This document shows positions 1-10,496 of a DNA stretch of 64,000 nt, piece by piece. Position 1 is the stretch's first letter. The number at the start of each line of letters is the position of its first letter. The position numbers were made by a program, and so were the translations under genes. This stretch comes from Physcomitrium patens (taxonomy: Eukaryota > Streptophyta > Bryopsida > Funariales > Funariaceae), in assembly GCF_000002425.4 (NCBI RefSeq), contig NC_037273.1:11250639-11314638 (forward strand), given 5' to 3'. The notes below the pieces were generated by a model. That model did not search any database, was not told the origin of the DNA, and saw only the letters and a program-made list of their open reading frames with translations.

Positions 1-1599
1 CAACAATGTCGTACATTGTTGATCAAACGCTGTTTTTCCAGCCTTTGGTACAAGATACAATCTCCTCGATAAGGCATCAGATAGTCCTTGCTGCTTTCCA
101 GGTCGATAAGTGATAATAAAATCGAACCTAGATAGCAACATACTCCATCAAGCTTGACGTCCATTTAGAACTCGAGCCAACATGAAATACTCCAAATTCT
201 TGTGATCTGTGTATACGGTCACTGGATGTGTAGCTCCTTCAAGAAAGTCACGCCATTCTTGGAAAGAATCCACTATAGCAAGAAGTTCCTTATCGTGGAT
301 CTCATAATTGATTTCAGCAACAGAGAACTTTCGAGAATAGAATGCAACCGGATGGAGCTTCTTGTCTTCTCCCATTTGTGAAAGTACAGCTTCCACAGTA
401 AAATCCGAAGCATCAGTTTCTAAATAGAAGGCCTTTGTAAAGTCTGGATGTACCAAGATTGGAGCCGTAGTAAATACGGTCTTCAAGTTTTGAAACGCCT
501 TCTCTGCTAGAGGTCTCCATTCCAGCTTATCCTTGCATGTCAACCGAGTGAGAGGAGTAGCAAATTGAAAGTAATTCTTGATAAAGATCCGATAGAAGTT
601 GGCAAAACCAAGAAAGCATTGTACGTCTCTAACCGTCTTCGGAACCTCCCAGGACACTATTGCTTCCACCTTCTTGGGATCCATCTTCAAGCCTTTCGTA
701 ATCACAACGAACCCCAGAAACTCCATCTCTATTTGGTGAAATAAACACTTCTCCAACTTGGCATATAGTCCTCGCTCGTGTAGTTTCTCCAATACCAAAC
801 GAACGTGTTTTTCATGCTCTTCCTCATTTTTGGAGAATATCAAAATATCATCTAAATAGATGACAACAAAATCGTCAAGGTACTCTCGGAAAATGTCATT
901 CATCATATGTTGAAAGACCGCTGGAGCATTGGTAAGACCAAAGGGCATGATATTATATTCAAAATAGCCATACCTTGTACGGAACGCTGTCTTCTACTCA
1001 TCTCCTTCCTTGATTCATACGAGGTTGTAAGCTCCCCTTAGATCAATTTTTGTAAAGATCTTTGCATGTCCAAGTTGTTCTAAGAGACTAGAAATCAAGG
1101 GTAACGGGTAACGATTCTTCTTTGTTACCTTGTTGAGGCCTCGATAGTCCACGTACATCCGCAACGAGCCATCTTTCTTCTTCACAAATAAGATGGGTGC
1201 TCTAGTTGACGATTTTGAATGACGGATGAAGTTCTTGGCTAGATTCTCGTCGATGTATTTCCGCAACTCCGCCAACTCCATCTGCGATAGATTGTAGATT
1301 GGGCCAAAAGGCGGTTGTGCTCCTTCTTGTAAGTCTATGGGGCAATCATATGGTCTGTGTTTCGATAGCATGTCGGCATTTTTCTTTTGAAACACGTCTT
1401 TAAAATCCTTATATTGCTCCGGTATACTTGCTATCGAGATCTTCTCCCCGGTAGTTGGAGCGACATAAATGACAAATGGTGTCCCTCCCTTAGACAATCT
1501 TATAAACGCTCTTGCTCCAATAAATAAGGATTTCTCTATTCGGGGTTTTCTACTAGGCTTGCTCTTGGGTGGTTTTGACGGAAAGGTCATCTTCTGCAA
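1..1599 (-). pseudogene. Reverse transcriptase - RNase H of A1 (partial, three stops)
   Basis: RT copies the RNA genome into DNA and RNase H removes the RNA strand. Visible in order are [38 protein letters not shown], the catalytic YLDD in VIYLDDILIFSKN (about 880-845), GFVVITKGLKM, then RNase H with LETDASDFT and HDKELLAIV. In-frame stops occur after NLV (TGA for CGA), at DE*KTAF (TAG for TGG) and after NGRQA (TGA for CGA, near 147). The frame then continues as WSMLLSRFDF to base 1. No frameshift is needed across 1.6 kb, so decay is by point mutation. Confidence 0.9.
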
Positions 1600-1602
1600 C
1601 TT

Positions 1603-1998
1603 CTAATCTATGGATGAGTTATGCTTTTCCAACCAGGAAAGACCAAGAATAACAGGATTTGATGGGATTCTAATAATATTGAAAATAATATGACTACTAT
1701 GGTCCTTAAACGTCACTTCTATAGGTTCTGATTCATGGGTGACACTACCAGACAATAAAGGTCGTCCATCTATGACTTCAACGTGAACAGGTTGGGATTT
1801 TTGTACTAAAGGGATCTTATGACGCTTTGCAAATTCTTTGTCTAAGAAACAAGCAGATGCTCTTGAATCTAATAATGCTAAGGTTCTCAATTTCTGAGGG
1901 CTAATAAGCAAAGGGATTGTAAAACAAAGGGCAGGTTTGAGCGGAAAGAAAGGAACCTGGTTCTTGTTGCGATATTTCACTGTCCAGCCGCACGGTTC
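1603..1998 (-). pseudogene. Retroviral-type aspartic protease of A1, mutated active site
   Basis: The segment aligns with the protease of element B. The active-site motif reads LLDSRASACF where B has LLDSGASACF, so the conserved Gly after Asp-Ser is Arg (GGA to AGA) and activity is unlikely. The flap/hydrophobic region HVEVIDGRPL and the C-terminal IILGLSWLE-like motif (VILGLSWLEKHN) are kept. It lies directly after gag. The sequence between the gag stop and the protease appears to contain an indel relative to B. Confidence 0.8.
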
Positions 1999-2007
1999 CT
2001 ATTGTGG

Positions 2008-3024
2008 CTAGGCATCTTCGTTTTCCTGAATAAACGCGCCCCTAGTCTTGATAATATGTCGATTTTGCTTCTTGGGGCAGTTTCCAACTTTGTGGCCTTC
2101 TTCACCGCAATATAAGCATAGACCTTCCTCCATACGCCGCTTTTTTTCTTCTAGAATAAGAGATTTGACACGTACCGCATCAATTTGCATGTCTTCTACT
2201 TCTGAATGTGAATTCACGTTGTTTGCCGATATAATTGGTACATGGCGAACCGTATGTTGTCTTGAATGTTGGTCTTGGCGATGTTGGAATAGGTGGTTAT
2301 CGCACTTCACAACTTGGCTAATAGCTTCGTTGAGTATTTGTAGATCAGAAAGAGTTAACAGCAAATCCATCACATCGTCCCTTAAACCCCAATAGAATTG
2401 ACTCATCAACGCTTCTTCGTCCCAATTGATGTCGTATGCTAATTGCCTGAAGTTCGATGCATAGACTGATGTAGAACGCACCCCTTGTCGTAGTGACCGG
2501 ATCTTTGTTGTAGTCCATCGAACCTTGTCGTGTTCACCAAATGCTTCCGTAAATGCCTCCAAAAAGGTTTCAAAGTTATTTAGTATGGATGATCGTTTCT
2601 CAAACAAAGGAGCAAACCATGATAGAGCTTGTCCTGTAAGTAAGGTTCCAACAAGCCCAACACGTGACTCCTCCGTTGGATAGCGTTCGGGCTGTAAAAC
2701 TGTTATTAACCTGATTTGGTTGACGAATCCTCAAAACTTGGAACGTGTACCATCGAACTTGTCTGGAAGGCTAACTTGGGGTTCCTTATGTTGTAGAACC
2801 AGCGGTGCTTATCGAACCTGAGGTAAAGTTGCTTCTCCAAGTGTAGAAGTTTGAGGCTGCTGCAACCTAGATTGTGCCATTCTAGATGCTCCATCATTAT
2901 GAAGCCTTGCCATGACTCCTTCAATCTCTACAGTTCTTTGCAATAACGTAGCGAGGGCATTCATGATAGCATCTAACTTAGACTCTGAACTTTCCGTCAT
3001 ACTAATGTCTTGGCCCCCGACCAT
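2008..3024 (-). pseudogene. Gag of A1 (broken by stops)
   Basis: Gag coats the RNA genome and forms the particle. The start is the ATG at 3024 (MVGGQDISMTESSESK), directly after the leader; the same start is seen in A2 at 58898. One frame runs through to 2008 with a TAA near 2808 and a TGA in 'RSKF*GFVNQ', where the related B copy has Arg (CGA). The middle matches the gag domain of B ('SLPDKFDGTRSKF'). A CCHC zinc knuckle, CLYCGEEGHKVGNC, lies near the C-terminus (about 2110-2070). The CAA TAG near 1999 matches the gag stop of B and C, so I take it as the original end of gag. Confidence 0.85.
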
Positions 3025-3068
3025 TCTAAGAGAAGGACAGAAATGACTCTATAAGAAGACAATATTGG

Positions 3069-3250
3069 TTTAGAGGAGGGTACTCCGCAACCTCTAAAAT
3101 ACCTTAAGAGCTTCAAGAAAAGGGGTAATCCACTCTCTCCAAGAAGAATAAGACTCCAGTATTGTAACAAAAGAAGTATCAGTTTAGAGGAGGGTAATCC
3201 GCAACCTCTAAAGTGTTAGTACACTTCTAAGCAGAGGGGTAATCCACACT
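3069..3250 (-). other. A1 leader with four GGATTACC-type hairpin motifs
   Basis: On the minus strand the leader holds two copies of a two-motif unit. Hairpins TTTAGAGG / CCTCTAAA enclose TTGCGGATTACCCT (3212-3183) and TTGCGGAGTACCCT (3098-3069). Between and before them lie GTGGATTACCCC motifs (near 3245-3230 and 3148-3125). Elements B, K and A2 have the same loop with different but still paired stems. This points to a cis-acting RNA structure of unknown role, such as packaging or translation. Confidence 0.6.
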
Positions 3251-3268
3251 GTAACAAAGAAGAAACTA

Positions 3269-3303
3269 GCTCTGAAATATGAGGTGAGTGAAGTCTCGAT
3301 AAA
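3269..3303 (-). promoter_or_regulatory. A1 candidate primer-binding sites
   Basis: Immediately after the LTR the minus strand reads TTTATCGAGACT (3303-3292), the counterpart of the self-priming segment described for B and A2. About 20 bases further on, CATATTTCAGAGC (3281-3269) resembles the TATCAGAGC complement of initiator tRNA-Met but lacks the TGG that would pair with the tRNA CCA end. Which one primes is not decided by sequence alone. Confidence 0.45.
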
Positions 3304-3304
3304 T

Positions 3305-3701
3305 TGTCACGGATATAGAATACAGACTTGATATCTACTAAGAAGTTCAAGAAGAACTGACAAGAACTAGATTAATCAGATGAATACAAGAACAACACCA
3401 AAGAGGTGAGCTAGAGCTCCAAGACATGTGTTGTCAAGACTGAAGAACTCTTCAGCCTCGATTCCAATATATACTCCTATTTAGGAAGCTTCTCAAGCAA
3501 CTTCTACCAACTAGGAAGCTTCTAGAAGGTTCCAGAGACTTGCTTCTAGAAGGTTCTAGAAACTTATCTCTAGAAGGTTCTAAGGACTATGTCCCTAACA
3601 TCTTCTACTAACTAAGAAGCTTCTAGAAGGTTCCAGAGACTTGCTTCTAGAAGGTTCTAGAAGCTTGTCTCTAGAAAGTTCTAAGGACTATGTCCCTAAC
3701 A
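3305..3701 (-). repeat. 5' LTR of element A1 (397 bp)
   Basis: On the minus strand it begins TGTTAGGGACATAG and ends CCGTGACA, giving the TG...CA termini of LTR retrotransposons. U3 holds a 101-bp direct duplication full of heat-shock-element units, followed by a TATATAT box and the predicted RNA start. The end is fixed by comparison with the A2 LTR, which ends TTCGTGACA at 58620 and is followed by the same leader. No second LTR of A1 is in the window. Confidence 0.85.
3431..3473 (-). promoter_or_regulatory. A1 TATA box and predicted transcription start
   Basis: TATATAT on the minus strand at 3473-3467 is followed 32 bases later by AGTCTTGACAA (3441-3431). By analogy with elements B and A2 this is the predicted 5' end of the RNA. 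It is partly complementary to the bases just after the LTR (3303-3292); the mismatches are of the C-to-T kind. Confidence 0.5.
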
Positions 3702-3702
3702 A
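3501..3702 (-). promoter_or_regulatory. Heat-shock-element array in a 101-bp tandem duplication of the A1 LTR U3
   Basis: Two 101-bp units (3501-3601 and 3602-3702) each contain two blocks of four perfect, correctly phased inverted GAA units: GAAGCTTCTAGAAGGTTC at 3515-3532 (again at 3616-3633) and TTCTAGAAGGTTCTAGAA at 3544-3561 (again at 3645-3662). Further GAA/TTC pairs lie at about 3571-3580. The consensus for heat-shock factor binding is alternating nGAAn/nTTCn. The array sits about 40-230 bp upstream of the TATA box on the element's strand, where an enhancer is expected. Actual heat response is inference. Confidence 0.75.
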
Positions 3703-4930
3703 TATCAAGGGTAGTTAAAGATGTGAGATTGCTCAGTTCATTTGGCAATAATGTCAAGTTTCTATAACTCAATATATGAATGGTAGTGAAAGATGTGAAG
3801 TTGCCTAATTCATTTGGAAATAAAATCAAGTTTATAGAACTTGACATATCAAGAGTAGTCAAAGATAAAAGGTTACCTAATTTATTTGGCAATGATGTCA
3901 AGTATCTACAACTCAATATATTAAAGATAGTCAAAGATGTGAGGTTGTTCAATTCATTTGGCAATGATTTCAAGTTTATATAACTTGACATATCAAGGAT
4001 AGTCAAAGATATAAGATTGTTCAATTCATTTGGCAATAATGTCAAGTTTAAACAAGTTGATATATTAAAGATAGTCAAAGATGTTAGTTTGTCTAATTCA
4101 TTCAAGAATGATATTAAGTTTATATAACTTGACATATCAAGGATATTTAAAGATGTAAAATTGTCTAATTTATTTGGCAATAATATCAAGTTTATATAAT
4201 TTGACATAGCAAAGATAGTCAAAGATGTGAGGTTGCCGAATTCATTTGGCAATGAAGTCAAACTTCTACAACTTGACATGTTAAAGATAGTAAAAAATGT
4301 GAGGTTGCTAAATTCATTTGGCAATGAGATTAAGTTTATACAACTTAACATATCAAGAATATTCAAAGATGTGAGATTGTCCAATTCATTAGATATTGAA
4401 GTTAGTTGTAGTAATTTTGCATCATAAGTTCTTACAAAGAAATAAGATTTTTTTATATATTTTGGCAATTCATTCAAATTACAATAATATTTCAAATTTA
4501 GTCTTTTTAATGTAGTCAAATATTCTATTTTGTTTAGTAGTAACATCAAGTTTGAACATCCTTCTAAATTAAATTTCAATAGTCTATCCATTTCAAAAAA
4601 TGACTTTAAAAATTCTTGTATGAAGGTATATTTTTTTAATTTAAAGATATTTAGAGACTTGAACTTCTTCCAAACATCTTTATTATTTAGCATGTGCCAT
4701 AATTTATCTAGTACTTCTTTATAAATAAAAACTTTATAAGATAGGTTCAAAATAAAACATCTTAAGTTGATTGATTGTCTTGTTAACTTTAAAAATGTGC
4801 CTAATCTTCTCAAGTTATTTCTTGATGTAAGATTACCATCATTATAAATTAATAATTGAAGTGATAAAAAATATCCACTTTTTATTTTATCAAACTTGTT
4901 ATTTGTATTTTTGCAAAATAATCCCTCCAA
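3702..4930 (-). pseudogene. LRR exon of a kinase-NB-ARC-LRR gene, truncated by element A1
   Basis: The exon opens at 4930 right after an acceptor (TTATAG) and encodes about 410 codons, with at least nine leucine-rich repeats of about 24 residues of the pattern 'NELxNLTSLTILDMSSCxNLxSLP'. Such repeats form the sensor surface of plant NLR immune receptors. The reading frame ends inside the LTR of A1: the last nine residues (VRDIVLRTF) are translated from LTR sequence. The true C-terminus is therefore lost or lies left of the window. LRRs with TSLPNELGNLTSL wording are common in mosses. Confidence 0.85.
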
Positions 4931-5183
4931 CTATAAGACAAGATGATTCAAATATATCAAAAGTGTAGATTTTATATATTAGAAGTCAATTTGATATATA
5001 CACAAATTTTATAACAATATAAATTTGATAATTTAATAAACAATTTTACATCAACATGCACTTCTAACATACAATAATATCAAAACAAAACAAATGTATT
5101 ATATTTCTAAACTTTGAAACTAAATAAATTTCTATCATTATTAGTTCCATACATGCCATTTCAATGATGGTCAAGTACATTAC
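4931..5183 (-). other. Predicted intron between NB-ARC and LRR exons (253 bp)
   Basis: On the minus strand the donor is AAAAAG|GTAATG at 5184/5183 and the acceptor is CTTATAG|TTGGAGG at 4931/4930. Removing it joins 'EEALHGISKK' to 'LEGLFCKN' in phase 0. The interior is AT-rich and has no coding similarity that I can see. Confidence 0.65.
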
Positions 5184-6207
5184 CTTTTTGCTAATTCCAT
5201 GCAAAGCCTCTTCATTCATTTTCAATATTTAATTACTCTTATATTCCATTTTTGTTTCAACAAACTTTCTATCCATGTTACATAATTGATCATATACTTT
5301 TAAAATTCTATCTTTATCTACTATTATCAATGATTGATTTACAAATGTATTTAATGTATATTCCATATCTTCTAATATATTTTCTTTAAAGTTGGACCAT
5401 ACTTGCAATGCCCTTTCTTTTAAGATGCCTTGTAGATATATATCATTACAAAAGAAATAACATATGTCCAAAAACATATTCTTTTCTTTAACTTTCAAAT
5501 TACCAAAACTTATTCTCAATATATTCCAAATCTTGTAGTCAATATTCTTTTCATCTCCATCCAACTCTCTTCCTCTCTTCAACCTTTGAAAAGCATGCTC
5601 TCAACATCTCAAACTTTTTTTCTTTCTTAAATATGCATCCATAACTTTTAAGCTCAATGATAGGCCATTGCTTGCTTTTATAATCTTTTTGATTATATCC
5701 AGAAGAATAAGTAATAAACAACCTCAAACTTGTTTTTTCATCAAGTTCTTTAATATTTATCTTACAAAATTCCATAACTTTCCAATCTCAAGTTGTCATA
5801 ATAAATGTATTACCACTCATAGCAAATAATTCATCCATAGGCTCAACATCTTTAATTTGACTTTGATTCTTTATATTGTCAAAGACTATAATAACTTTAT
5901 TTTTGGTCAAAAATAATTTCAACTTTTCTTGTAATTTTTTTTAATCCTTTGTTTTAGTTTTAACTTTAAATTATTCTAAGATGTTGCAAGTGATTTTATA
6001 ATAATCACTATTACTTTTAATACACTCAATAGAGCATGAAGCATTATACATGTACTTCACATCATTTAATGTAGCTTTTGCAATTGTTGTCTTACCTAAT
6101 CCACCCACTCTAATAAGACACAATGCCTTTAATTTGTATCTACAAAGGTCTAATAATTGCATTAAGCAATGTTTTCTATCAAGAATTTCTTCATTAATTG
6201 TCTCAAC
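5184..6207 (-). pseudogene. NB-ARC ATPase domain of the same resistance-like gene (stops and a frameshift)
   Basis: NB-ARC is the nucleotide-binding switch of NLR receptors. Visible in order are the P-loop GGLGKTTIAKA (about 6105-6075), kinase-2 as KVIIVFDNIKN (about 5905-5873; normally LDD), an RNBS-B-like 'GNTFIMTT*DW' where Arg is now a stop, 'KEKNMFLDICYFF' (RNBS-D-like, about 5495-5450) and 'ILKVYDQLCNMDRKF' in the place of the MHD motif (about 5305-5260). In-frame stops lie near 5974, 5944 and 5792, a frameshift near 5580 joins two open segments, and 'KSN*ILK' adds a stop at 5229. Not functional as it stands. Confidence 0.85.
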
Positions 6208-6398
6208 CTACAATAAGAAATTAAATCATATATCAATATACTAGATAAAATAAAAAATTACATAAAGCATACATTATATTTTAATTTAGATCTTCAAATT
6301 AGTTCTCTAATGAAGGCAATTAAACTAGGCCTATAGCAAGTAAGTTTGTAAACAATAAAAAATAAAAAATTAATTAAATTAATTCAAGAAATTTTTAC
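6208..6398 (-). other. Predicted intron between kinase and NB-ARC exons (191 bp)
   Basis: The donor AATGAG|GTAAAA (exon end 6399) and acceptor ATTGTAG|GTTGAG (exon start 6207) join 'LLNE' to 'VETINEEIL' in phase 0. The interior is AT-rich, as expected for a plant intron. Confidence 0.7.
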
Positions 6399-7430
6399 CT
6401 CATTTAATAGAATTGGTTGTGGAACTAGCAATCTATTGTATATTTGTTGTAATTCTATACCTTCATGACTTTTGTCCTTTGATGCACAAAAATATGGTAT
6501 TTTTGCTGCAATAACTCCACCTATCAATTCTTTCTTTAACACTATCAATCTTTCATAATTTTTTGCAAACTTAGGTCGATGCAATGGATTCAAGTTCCAA
6601 CATTCTTTGATGAGTTTTGTTAATTCATCACAATTTGAAGGTAATTTTGGTCTCTCATCTCTTTCTATTCTTTCCAATATTTCATCCCTCCTACAATCAT
6701 CAAATGGATCTCTTTTGAAAAGAATCTTAAAATACACCATTGCAAATGAAAACACATTTGCTTCAAAAGGACACATTGTCATTATTTAATGTTTATTCTT
6801 CAATATTTTAGGGGCTATATAAGGTGTACTACCATAAATATGATTATTTTCTATTGTTTTTGGATTACTACTAACTTCAATCTTAGATATTCCAAAATTA
6901 ATCACTTTTACAATAGCATGTTCAATAAACTTGTTTACCACTTTCTTTTCCTCAATATTCACCAAAATATTATCAAGTTTCAAATCACAATGTGCAATGT
7001 GCATATCATGCAAGTAACACATTCTTTTTGCAATTTGATATATGATATCAATAAAAAATATGTAAGATGCTTTTCTATTTGTTTCTAACATATTTCTTAA
7101 ACTTGTTTTTATCAATTCCATCTCCAAATATACATGATCATTCTTTATTTTAAATGCAAAACATCCACTATTTTCATTTGCTTTATTTTTTATTGTAAAA
7201 TAATATAATATTAAATTGAGATAGCTAAGCCTTTCTAAGATGTTTACTTCTTTGATAAAAGATTTTATATGCATACTCTTCATCTTTTTGATTGCTTACA
7301 AAAGTCCAAACCATTTTGATTTATATACTTTTTTACAGGATCCTTTACCTATGTACTTTACAATTTTAATACTTTCAATATATGATGATAGTTTCAAATC
7401 ATCTAATTCTCCACCTTCTGTGCAATGAAA
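6399..7430 (-). pseudogene. Protein kinase domain fused upstream of NB-ARC (pseudokinase, two stops)
   Basis: A single frame holds the glycine loop IGKGSCKKVY (about 7340), the ATP lysine in AIKKMK (about 7285), helix C 'FIKEVNILERL', catalytic loop HCDLKLDNIL (HRD changed to HCD, about 7005-6975), NFG in place of DFG ('VINFGIS', about 6900) and APK in place of APE. The C-lobe follows with 'FSFAMVYFKIL' and 'ECWNLNPLHRPKF'. In-frame TAA codons lie near 7298 and 6783. Changes in HRD, DFG and APE suggest catalysis was lost. A kinase at the N-terminal side of NB-ARC-LRR is the PNL architecture reported for moss NBS genes. Confidence 0.85.
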
Positions 7431-7825
7431 GTCTACCAACTTTTATAATAGATGCTCTGCCAATCTACATATTTCAAAATCTTCTTTATCATATAAAAGA
7501 GACAACCTTTCATATAAATATTGTTCATCACCTTCTACTTTATCATAGCTTACAACATTAAAATTACTAAATACTTTGCCTTCAAATATTTTACCAAGTC
7601 CTTCAAAAGCATATCACTTCTTGCTTCATAACAACACTTTAATATAAGTTCTTTGAATGACTCTTTGTTCTTCAATTGAATTATTGCTGCTTTAGACCAT
7701 TTCTTTTTTCCACAATTCTTTACAAGTAAATAAATTTTATTCAATATAATAAACAATTCACTCAATAATTCTTCATATTTTAATCCACCATTACTGTAAG
7801 TCATCAAGTAATCATATGCCTTCAT
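7431..7825 (-). pseudogene. N-terminal helical region of the kinase-NB-ARC-LRR gene
   Basis: The ATG at 7825 opens 'MKAYDYLMTYSNGG', followed by helix-rich sequence 'CGKKKWSKAAIIQLKNKESF'. A one-base shift near 7605 then moves the frame to 'GKIFEGKVFSNFN', which runs towards the kinase with one further stop (near 7445). I do not recognise a named domain; four-helix N-terminal regions are common in plant immune kinases and NLRs. The start is the first ATG and may not be the true one. Confidence 0.5.
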
Positions 7826-8068
7826 TACAAGTTTAATATTCTTGCATAGAATTATACATTGGTTTTTGTTTAATATGTCTTTATATAAATGGTATAAAAA
7901 CTTACAACTACTAAACCATCCTTACTCAAACAAACATTAATATACATTAACATACCCAATATATACCAACAAGCTCTATCTCTCAACAACTCTAACAACC
8001 CTTTCTCTTAATCTTAATGACTAATTCACAACAATCACAATAAATTATTAAATAACAAACAATTTAAT

Positions 8069-8099
<31 letters not shown>

Positions 8100-8170
8100 C
8101 ACAATCACAAACTAGATCACCTTACCAACTCACATACACAAAATATAAAAATTTCAATTCTTTTCTCTTT
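7826..8170. other. AT-rich stretch upstream of the resistance-like gene, with a poly(A) run
   Basis: No gene is seen. It holds a run of 28 A residues (8072-8099). If the gene above is read from the minus strand, its promoter would be here, but I see no convincing box. Confidence 0.4.
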
Positions 8171-10496
8171 TCTTACTTATCACAGCCTATTTGCTTGAGG
8201 TTGAGGGCCTCCCTTCACTCCAGCAGCCCGCTCCAATTACCTCAACACTCCCATCTCGATGGCTCTTAAGCTTGTTGGAACCATTGTTTATGCGGCTTCG
8301 GCGACACAAAACACTCATGACAATCCGAAAGTTGAGCTCCCACAACTACTGCTAAACTATGTGATCCAAACTCCCCACGCACTGCAACGCTTGTCATTTG
8401 ATTCGTTGCCACAATTTCCTCAGTTCCTATTTCGATGATTCTAAACTTTCCAGGAAGTTTACATCAAGCGGCTCCTACCTTCAGAAATCCCAATATCCAG
8501 CATACTGATCGAAGAAAATCCAACGCCCTCCAACAATGAACCCGCCCACAATCGATGGCAAATTCTATCTGTATTAAACATTCATACAATATTCTATCCA
8601 ATCTCCGGACAACAATTAGCGGCGTTCACATTGGCAGAAGGAAGTAAGCTCGCGCAACAATTCTCTACATTTAAATCACAATATTCAACTTGTGTATGAA
8701 TTCAATGCCGATCTTACCAGAACGTTCGTACTACCACAGAATCATGTGTGTCGGAGCTTCCGAACGACACAAGACCCACTGCTACGGCTCCAAGCCAGAC
8801 CTCAAAATATTCCCGAGCCACTGCTTACTCCTCGCTACCACCTGCTCAATCTCCTGATCTGCTAGTCTACCTTAACCTTGCGCCGACAGAAGAAAAAAAC
8901 CTAAGACAAACTTCCTGCGGACGGGTCCCAATGGAACCTCTGCTCGTATAGTACCTGCATACGAAACTCATGTATTATTCACCAACTTCCCAAAACAACA
9001 TCTCTCTTCATTTCACGTAAAAACCTTGATCACCATGTCAAAAAAAAGAGGACCAGCACGTAAGACTTGTGTGGTCAATCGCTGTTCTCTAAGTCCATCT
9101 CGATGAATAAATAGTTCATACAGATACAATTCGTCGATGAAAGTAGTTTGTCTTCACATCTTGTGCCCCCATTTTACGGTCAAAGGGTTCGAGGTCAGCC
9201 TTTGAACTTAAAGTTATGTCACAAAATTCAAGTTAAAACCATTAAAAAGGAATCATGTCTTGTAACAAGGAGGAACTTCGCTTTGAACGCTTTAAACCTG
9301 GATGAACTTCTAACTCTTGAGAAAACCCAGCCAGTAGAGACCTATCTTGCATTTCAACTTTCTGCAGTCCGCGGTCTTCGTGTATGGTTGAAACACACAG
9401 ACACGCACATTTACTCACGTGGTTGAACTTCGAATTATCATCTCACTGAAAGAATCACATGAGAAAATTTGTCTATTCGTTAACATGCGCACGTAGAAAG
9501 TGCTGCTCCCACTACAAACTCACGGAATATACTTCCCAATCAAAAAGCTTATTGTAGGCTCATAAATATCTCTAAGTATTTTATCAGTGTAACCCCATAC
9601 AGTCTAAGTAGGGACGTCAAGTACTAAAATGGTACAAAACTCAGATTACTGGAACCTTTGGGGATATTCACTCAATCTCCAACCAACATCCTCCTATCCA
9701 AAATGCGCCGTCCAACTAGCGGACTGATGCAAGAAAAATGAATAAATAAATAAATAGATAAAACAAAAATCTACTCAACTACAGGTAGATTGAACTACCA
9801 ATCGGGGATCAATGCTCAGACCCTCAAAAGCGATGTCCACTTCCCAGAGATTAGCATGCAACAAAGACCAAATATATCCATGTCAAAAATGAAGCCCGTT
9901 CTGCTCAATGCTACGCTTCCTACTCACTACACCACCTCACGTTTCGGCTCAAAGACGATCCATCACATCACAGCCCACAGAAAGCGAGATTTATCAACTT
10001 CTTCACTACCTTCACAGGCAAACTGAGTCCGAGAATTCACGCAACAACGAAATATTTACCCTTTAGCGAGCAGATCGACGTGAAGAGTCGTCAGAGCATC
10101 CTCCCTGAGACCTTTCCCTCGCCACTTAAACAGGCGATCGACGACACGTCCATGTCCCTAGATTCAGCGAGCGGAAACATGAGCACAGAGCCACGATCGG
10201 ACTAAACCTGAAACAAAATTTCGCACTTGTGCCCTCTGCTGTGCTCTTGTTGCTTGGTCTGCTACCTTTCCACCTCCTCACGACTAAGTCCCGACTGGGT
10301 TCTGGGATGGGGCGAACCAGGACTTAGATTGCACTGGGCTGTTAGGGGATGATATTCATCCATCCTGAAATAACCCATGCCTCCCCAGCTCCGTGCCCCG
10401 TTCCAGCCCGTCGGAGGCGGGGTTGGGCTGCTGCGGCGGGTCGCAGGCCCCAATCCTCGCCACCACCAGCTAGGGTTAGGAGGATAAACTTAATTA
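8171..10496. other. Unassigned GC-richer block of about 2.3 kb
   Basis: The composition differs sharply from the AT-rich flanks, and the last 250 bases (about 10250-10470) are strongly GC-rich. Open frames are short (60-95 codons) and none has a motif I recognise: for example 'MSELPNDTRPTATAPSQ' (8748-8951), 'MSSHLVPPFYGQRVRG' (9148-9426) and 'MNYQSGINAQTLKSD' (9790-10026). I could not find terminal repeats or a target duplication. It could be a decayed DNA transposon, a non-coding host locus or part of an LTR; I make no call. Confidence 0.3.

Larger units (their letters stand above)
1..3701 (-). mobile_element. Ty3/gypsy element A1, 5' LTR to RNase H, cut by window start
   Basis: Reading right to left the element runs LTR (3701-3305), leader, gag with zinc knuckle, aspartic protease, reverse transcriptase and RNase H; integrase would lie left of base 1. 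The coding blocks share one frame and are interrupted by stops, several at former CGA or TGG codons. Its LTR interrupts an LRR exon of the resistance-like gene on the same strand. The first flanking bases (3702-3706, ATATC) are the expected target duplication, but the partner is outside the window. The RT/RNase H closely resembles that of element B, so a chromovirus is likely, although the chromodomain itself is not visible here. Confidence 0.9.

Noticed and set aside
3780..4427. Plus-strand ORFs over the LRR exon ('LPNSFGNEVK' type)
   Set aside because: They are antisense shadows of the repeated LRR units, which explains their own repetitiveness.
8072..8099. Poly(A) run as the tail of a LINE or processed pseudogene
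   Set aside because: No coding sequence or target duplication was found next to it on either strand.
8748..10026. Short ORFs of 60-95 codons in the GC-richer block as genes
   Set aside because: No motif, no shared frame and no start context; their number is what chance gives at this base composition.
10262..10453. GC-rich end of the block as the terminus of a hAT transposon
   Set aside because: The CGGGGC-type wording suggested it, but no matching inverted end or 8-bp duplication could be found.
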